From NCBI GenBank assembly GCA_012520995.1, contig JAAYNI010000059.1, positions 1 through 36,203 on the forward strand: a stretch of 36,203 bases of DNA, given 5' to 3'. This DNA is from Candidatus Rifleibacteriota bacterium (lineage in GTDB: Bacteria; Muiribacteriota; Ozemobacteria; Ozemobacterales; Ozemobacteraceae). The notes beneath the pieces were generated by a model. The model ran no database searches, was not told where the DNA came from, and saw nothing but the letters and a program-made list of their open reading frames with translations. Every line of letters starts with the position of its first letter. The first letter of the stretch is position 1. This document shows positions 31,670 to 36,203 of this stretch, one piece after another. The position numbers and the translations under genes were made by a program.

Positions 31670-34600
31670 AACAGTCCCTTATTGTTGCTTTTGACATAGG
31701 TTCTGTCAGCATAAATACGATGATTGCTGATTTCTCTGGGACCTTGATAGCGGAATATCCTTATGTCAGACATTTTGGCAGAACCTTGGAACTCTGTGCA
31801 GACATCCTTGAAAAGATAGAGGCTCGATATGGAGATAGCCTTATCCAAAATACTGTATTTACAGGAGTTCATTCCAAACCGATAGCAAAGGCTCTCAGGG
31901 CTTTTTATGAATCAGAAATTACCGCTTCCGTAAGAGGCATGGAAAAACTCGCTCCTGATGCTAGAACCATTGTAGTCATGGGCGGACATGATTCAGCTTT
32001 GCTCACTCTTAAAAAAGAGTCTGGAAGACTAGCGCTAACAGGATTCAGTCTTAACGAGGCTTGTGCGGCAGGTACAGGCAGCTTTATAGACCAGCAGGCT
32101 GAGCGTATTTTTGCTTCAGATGAGAGATATCTTCATATTTCTGAGCCTCAAAAAAAAATAGAATCAATACTCTCACGTTTTATCGATGAAGGCGCTTCTT
32201 CAGAGGATCCTGCTAATGTAGCTTGTCGCTGCACTGTTTTTACTAAATCAGACATGATTCACCTTCAAAACAAGGGCATAGAAAATAAACATATAATAGC
32301 TGGCCTTCACGAAGGAGTCGCAAAAAACTTCAAATCGACCTTGATTAATAATCTAGTTTTGGAAGAACCCGTTTACTTTATAGGGGGGTGCGCTTCCAAC
32401 CGTTTGGCTATAAAAGCATTTGAAAAGACTTTGGGAATGAAAATAAATGTTCCTTCTTATCATGCTTCTGTGCCAGCTTATGGTGTCTTACTTTCTGCAC
32501 TTGAAAACAAATCTGGAACAAAAGTTACTTCATCCGATATAAGGCGGCTGCAAAGAGCTAATGTTCTTGATGTCCCTAGGAATGCTTCGTTACAGCTCAG
32601 GCAATCTCAATTTCTTCCTGCAGGGCAAGCAGTCAAATTTGACAAAGATTCTATTAAAGATGTCTATCTTGGCTTGGATGTAGGTTCTACTACTACCAAA
32701 CTGGTAGTAATTGACGAATTTGGAACAGTATTTTTCAAAACTTATATTCCAACCGAAGGTCAGCCTGTCGAAGCTGTTAAAAAAGCTTTTAAAAATTGTA
32801 CTGAAGCCTGCAATGTTTCTAAATTCAATGTCTTGGGGGTAGGCACGACAGGTTCAGGACGGGAAGCGGCTGCTCTTATTGCGGGAGCGGACGATATAGT
32901 TAATGAAGTTACCGCTCACGCCAAGGGCACTGCTAACTATGCCCCCGATGTTGATACGATCTTTGAGCTTGGCGGACAAGATGCTAAATATACCTATTTA
33001 AAAGATGGCTATGTGGCAGATTTTAAAATGAACAAGGTGTGTGCGGCCGGAACAGGAAGCTTTCTTGAGGAAACGGCAAACAAGCTGGGCATAGACATAG
33101 CGGGTGAATATGAGATGCTTGCAATGTCTTCGCTTTCTCCTTATAAACTAGCTGAACGTTGTACCGTCTATATGGAATCTGATCTTATGTCTTATCTTCA
33201 GTCAGGAGCTGCTGTGCCTGATTTGCTTGCAGGTCTTTCAATCGCTGTTGTTCATAACTATTTGAACAGAGTAGTGCAAGATGGAAAAATAGGTAAGAAG
33301 ATCAGCTTTCAGGGGGGGCCCTCACTGAACAGATCTGTAGTCGCAGCTTTTGAAAATATACTTGGCAAACCTGTTGTAACTTTAAAGCACCGTGAGGTAA
33401 TGGGAGCTATAGGTGCGGCTTTACATGCGGCTGATATAATGAAGTTATCTGGAAAGCATTCGCAGTTTAAAGGCTGGGATGCGGACAAACGAGCTTTTTC
33501 CTACCAGGAAAAGCTTTGTAAAGCCGATGCCAATTGTCATAATCAATGCAAACTTCAAGTTTATAAAATAGACGGAGAAACGGCTATTTATGGCGGCGAA
33601 TGCGGGATGTATGAATCGGGTGCTCAGAAAGCTAAAAGAACACCTAACTGCGCAAATATAAGAAAAGAAATTTTTGAAAGGCATCTCAAAGACAAATATA
33701 CTGTTGCGACTTCTGAATATAAAAAACAAGGACAGAAACTTGTAATAGGTCTTCCGAGAGCTTTAACCTTTTACCAGTTGGGCTTATTTTGGATTAATTT
33801 TTTTACGGAACTGGGTTTTGAGGTTATTTCGTCTCCTGAGACAGATAAAAAAATTACAGACCTTGGTTTAACTTCGGTTGTTTTTCCGACCTGTTTTCCA
33901 GTCAAGCTTTCTCATGGCCATGCGGCTTTTTTGAAAGATAAATGCGACTTCTTGTTTTTGCCGATGATGATTGAAAATATAAGGCAATTAGATTCGGCGA
34001 GATCCTATTATTGTCCATATGTAGAGGCAGCTCCTTTTATGTTGGAAACAGCTTTGGGACTTGATCCTCTGAAAGTTATGAAACCTGCGGTTTATGCGGA
34101 TAATAATAACTTTGAACTCTTGGAAGTTCTTGAAAATGAATTTGTAAGAGTAGGTTTGAATTTTAACAGATCTAAGATTTCTGAGGCTCTGGAAAAAGCA
34201 AAATTTGCACAGAAAGAGTTTGAGAGGGATTTGCACAAAGCTGGATCAGAAATTTTGGCGGAGGCGGGAGACAAGCCTCTTATAGTAGTTACAGGAAGAC
34301 CTTATAGCCTGTATGACGGCAGAGCTAATCTAAATCTCTTTTCTTCATTGAGCAGATTAGGTGTTTATGCAATTCCCCAAGATTTTCTGGATTTATCGGA
34401 AATTGATCTGAAAAAAGAATATCCGAGTATGTATTGGGCTTTCGGCTATGAGATTTTGCGAGCGGCTGAGTTTATAGCGTCAAAGCCGGGAGTTTTCGGC
34501 ATTTATCTTACAAGCTTTTCTTGCGGCCCTGATTCATTTGTTCTTCACTTCTTTGCAGATGAGATGAACAAGAAAAGAAAACCTTATTTGGAGCTTGAGC

Positions 34601-35961
34601 TTGATGAGCATTCGGCAGGAGCAGGTGTTGAAACAAGGCTTTTGGCTTTTATTGATACAATAGGCAATGCTTTCAGAGCAGAGAGAACCCCTGCGGCATC
34701 TAGAGTCGAGGTGAAGCCTGCCAGCATGAAGGGGCGTACAATGTATGTGCCATATATGTGCGAAGGGGCAAGATGTGTGGCAGCCGCTTTCAGGCATATA
34801 GGAGTTAAAGCTGAAGTGATGCCGACAATGACTGAGAAAGCTCAAGTAATCGGTAAAAAATTGACTTCGGGCAAAGAGTGTTATCCATGTGTTGTTACTA
34901 CCGGCGATATGTTTGCCAAAATCAGCGAACTTGAGCATAGCGGTAAAGATCCCGCCAAGGATATTTGCTTTCTTATGCCTGAGGCTGAGGGACCTTGCAG
35001 ATTCGGACAGTATAATAAGCTGCAGCGGATTTTTCTGGATAATTTAGGATATGAAAATGTGCCAATTCTTTCGCCAACAAGTGAAGATGGATACACTTGC
35101 AGAGGCATGATTCCAGAAAATATGAAATTGTCTTTCAGAAAACTTTTGTGGCAGTCTATTGTTTATTCTGATTTTCTTGAAAAGGCATTGTGGCATATAA
35201 GACCTTATGAAATCAAAAGAGGCGAAACTGACGCTCTATTTGAAGAAGCAATGGATGCTGCCGTAAAAGTTATAGAGAGGGGAGGGGGCTTGCCTCTTCT
35301 TAAGCTGGCTCAAAAGACGGCCAAAAGATTTGCTCAAATACCGAAAATCGGAGAACAAAAGCCTCTCATAGGGATAGTCGGCGAAATTTTTGTGAGAAGC
35401 CACAAGGGAAGCAATCAAAATCTTGTAAAAAGGCTCGAGGAACTTGGCTGTGAGGCTTATGTAGCTTCTATTTCAGAGTGGATTTCTTATACGACTGTTA
35501 CGGCTTTTGATAATTCTAAACTGGAAATGGCTAATAATCCGACTGCCAAGTCTTTGACGGATTATCTGACTTATATGGCAGCTATTTCTTATCAGGATTT
35601 AGTTTATTCTGCTATTGCAAGACCTTTTGTCAAATATTGTGGCGTTAAAAAAGATCATAAAACCAGAGACCTTATAAATCAGTCAGAAACTATCTTTTCT
35701 AACCATATAAATTGTGAAGCAGTTTTAAGTATAGGAAGCGCTTTAAATTTTGCAAAAGAAGGATTCAACGGAATAGTGAATGCTATGCCTTTTACTTGTA
35801 TGCCAAGCACTATAGCCGCATCTATACTGAAGGTTGCCGTGAGAAATGATATTCCTTACATAGATATGGTTTATGACGGCAGTCACTTATCCAGCCGTGA
35901 GCTTAGCCTAGAGACCTTCGCTTTTCAAGCGCGCCAAATGAGAAGAGGGAGTAGGGAGTAG
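31666..35961 (+). CDS. Giant 2-hydroxyacyl-CoA dehydratase activase-like fusion protein
   Basis: This 1431-aa cytoplasmic protein has two tandem BadF/BadG/BcrA-type ATPase domains (about 1-290 and 333-600). Each has an ASKHA start (VAFDIGSVSINT and LGLDVGSTTTKLVV), a cluster-ligand motif (ACAAGTGSFIDQQ and VCAAGTGSFLEET) and a second Cys segment (CRCTVFTKSDM and ERCTVYMESDL). From about 690 a DUF2229 region follows (LVIGLPRALTFYQLGLFW), and after about 1020 an HgdB-like dehydratase-related part (YVPYMCEGARCVAAAF, GKECYPCVVTTGDM). The activase of 2-hydroxyglutaryl-CoA dehydratase uses ATP to push an electron onto its partner; here activator and partner-like parts are joined. Such giant proteins are widespread in anaerobes and their substrate is unknown. 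The C-terminal codons (GSRE and TAG) lie in a dispersed repeat. Confidence 0.92.
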   Translation: MKQSLIVAFDIGSVSINTMIADFSGTLIAEYPYVRHFGRTLELCADILEKIEARYGDSLIQNTVFTGVHSKPIAKALRAFYESEITASVRGMEKLAPDARTIVVMGGHDSALLTLKKESGRLALTGFSLNEACAAGTGSFIDQQAERIFASDERYLHISEPQKKIESILSRFIDEGASSEDPANVACRCTVFTKSDMIHLQNKGIENKHIIAGLHEGVAKNFKSTLINNLVLEEPVYFIGGCASNRLAIKAFEKTLGMKINVPSYHASVPAYGVLLSALENKSGTKVTSSDIRRLQRANVLDVPRNASLQLRQSQFLPAGQAVKFDKDSIKDVYLGLDVGSTTTKLVVIDEFGTVFFKTYIPTEGQPVEAVKKAFKNCTEACNVSKFNVLGVGTTGSGREAAALIAGADDIVNEVTAHAKGTANYAPDVDTIFELGGQDAKYTYLKDGYVADFKMNKVCAAGTGSFLEETANKLGIDIAGEYEMLAMSSLSPYKLAERCTVYMESDLMSYLQSGAAVPDLLAGLSIAVVHNYLNRVVQDGKIGKKISFQGGPSLNRSVVAAFENILGKPVVTLKHREVMGAIGAALHAADIMKLSGKHSQFKGWDADKRAFSYQEKLCKADANCHNQCKLQVYKIDGETAIYGGECGMYESGAQKAKRTPNCANIRKEIFERHLKDKYTVATSEYKKQGQKLVIGLPRALTFYQLGLFWINFFTELGFEVISSPETDKKITDLGLTSVVFPTCFPVKLSHGHAAFLKDKCDFLFLPMMIENIRQLDSARSYYCPYVEAAPFMLETALGLDPLKVMKPAVYADNNNFELLEVLENEFVRVGLNFNRSKISEALEKAKFAQKEFERDLHKAGSEILAEAGDKPLIVVTGRPYSLYDGRANLNLFSSLSRLGVYAIPQDFLDLSEIDLKKEYPSMYWAFGYEILRAAEFIASKPGVFGIYLTSFSCGPDSFVLHFFADEMNKKRKPYLELELDEHSAGAGVETRLLAFIDTIGNAFRAERTPAASRVEVKPASMKGRTMYVPYMCEGARCVAAAFRHIGVKAEVMPTMTEKAQVIGKKLTSGKECYPCVVTTGDMFAKISELEHSGKDPAKDICFLMPEAEGPCRFGQYNKLQRIFLDNLGYENVPILSPTSEDGYTCRGMIPENMKLSFRKLLWQSIVYSDFLEKALWHIRPYEIKRGETDALFEEAMDAAVKVIERGGGLPLLKLAQKTAKRFAQIPKIGEQKPLIGIVGEIFVRSHKGSNQNLVKRLEELGCEAYVASISEWISYTTVTAFDNSKLEMANNPTAKSLTDYLTYMAAISYQDLVYSAIARPFVKYCGVKKDHKTRDLINQSETIFSNHINCEAVLSIGSALNFAKEGFNGIVNAMPFTCMPSTIAASILKVAVRNDIPYIDMVYDGSHLSSRELSLETFAFQARQMRRGSRE

Positions 35962-36000
35962 GAAAAACAGACTCAATCTCTAGAACTGCAAGTGCTTTGC
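35946..36000 (+). repeat. GGGAGTAGGG/CAGACTCAAT dispersed repeat, copy F, overlapping a gene end
   Basis: GAGGGAGTAGGGAGTAGG is followed by AAAAACAGACTCAATCTCTA and GAACTGCAAGTGCTTTGC. The second part differs from copy B (5650-5684) at only a few positions. The GAG-TAG within it ends the activase reading frame, so the repeat sits on the 3' end of that gene. Confidence 0.75.
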
Positions 36001-36004
36001 TACT

Positions 36005-36035
36005 TTATCTGCGTCCATCTATGTAATCGATCTGG
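36005..36035 (-). repeat. Degenerate ATCCACAGAT-type repeat, copy 4
   Basis: ATCTGCGTCCATCTATGTAA followed by TCGATCTGGATTT resembles the copy at 455-475 (ATCTGTGTAATCTGTGGATA) but is diverged. It lies directly after repeat copy F. Confidence 0.4.
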
Positions 36036-36097
36036 ATTTAAGCAATGTGAAATGTAGCGTGTGGAAAGCTGGAGAAATGATCCGGACCCCAAAAAGG

Positions 36098-36153
36098 TAA
36101 CACATTTTCCGACAATATTTCCCCTTTCGTGAAGGAGAAAGGAAAATGTGTTA
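36098..36153. repeat. Inverted repeat around the start of the putative transposase gene
   Basis: TAACACATTTTCC (36098-36110) and GGAAAATGTGTTA (36141-36153) are exact 13-base complements. Inside lie a second pair (CCTTTC and GAAAGG) and the purine-rich ribosome binding site. The last base of the right arm is the A of the transposase ATG. This is probably the left part of the insertion sequence, whose end may be the TCCGGACCCC region near 36081-36090. Confidence 0.65.
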
Positions 36154-36203
36154 TGGCATATAGTATTAAATTCAGGAAAAAAGTTCTTAATGAAATCTTC
36201 AAC
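36153..36203 (+). CDS. Putative transposase, N-terminal fragment (runs off window)
   Basis: Only 17 codons are in the window: MAYSIKFRKKVLNEIFN. The pattern MAYSxxFRKKVL is the typical N-terminus of the helix-turn-helix part of IS630-type transposases, although IS3-type first reading frames can look similar. AAGGAG and AAAGG lie upstream, inside the inverted repeat that covers the start. A G-A-C-C-C-C-A-A-A-A-A motif about 60 bases upstream resembles an insertion-sequence end. The family assignment is tentative because of the short visible part. Confidence 0.6.
   Translation, partial: MAYSIKFRKKVLNEIFN

Overview
This is a 36.2-kb piece of an AT-rich bacterial chromosome. It starts inside the 3' part of a 5S rRNA gene, so at the end of an rRNA operon, and it stops just inside a putative transposase gene. 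The gene set points to an uncultured or little-studied anaerobe: ferrous iron uptake (FeoAB with a DtxR-type regulator), a giant 2-hydroxyacyl-CoA dehydratase activase-like protein, thioredoxin reductase, and no respiratory genes. I cannot name the lineage from the sequence. A deep-branching Gram-negative group such as Riflebacteria, or another candidate phylum, is only a guess.

Layout: (1) 1-2770: 5S rRNA and terminator, an SLC13/ArsB-like permease, and a deoxyhypusine-synthase-like enzyme on the minus strand. (2) 2919-5535: a three-gene ABC-2 exporter operon (ATPase and two permeases). (3) 5545-9224: repeat-rich DNA, a small membrane-anchored protein, and two tandem secreted C39-like cysteine-protease paralogues, each with its own terminator. 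(4) 9362-13128: a 58-aa membrane peptide, thioredoxin reductase, and a nucleotidyltransferase/degenerate phosphomannomutase fusion. (5) 13331-20611: an ADP-ribosylglycohydrolase converging on an amidohydrolase, a repeat-filled gap, a small membrane protein and a 1410-aa SNF2 helicase. (6) 20686-25352: a TPR protein, a membrane sensor that stops at the expected start of a HAMP domain, a VTT/DedA-type protein and an L,D-transpeptidase-like protein with Ser at the usual Cys. (7) 25430-25693, minus strand: two tandem small ORFs not previously called, both starting MFD-x-SILVFF. (8) 25739-29517: Smr protein, then feoA-feoB-dtxR behind a strong promoter with a palindromic putative metal-regulator box. 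(9) 29808-35961: cytidylate-kinase-like protein, PQQ-propeller protein and the 1431-aa activase fusion, closely packed. (10) 36098-36203: edge of a putative insertion sequence.

Two features cut across the window. A dispersed intergenic repeat (G-rich GGGAGTAGGG-like tracts joined to an A-rich module containing CAGACTCAAT) occurs at least six times and supplies the stop codons of two genes. A second, ATCCACAGAT...ACACAGATTA repeat occurs three to four times and overlaps the upstream GTG of the permease gene. The best candidate for something undescribed is the pair of tandem MFD-x-SILVFF peptides: their shared codons differ almost only at synonymous positions and both have good Shine-Dalgarno sequences.
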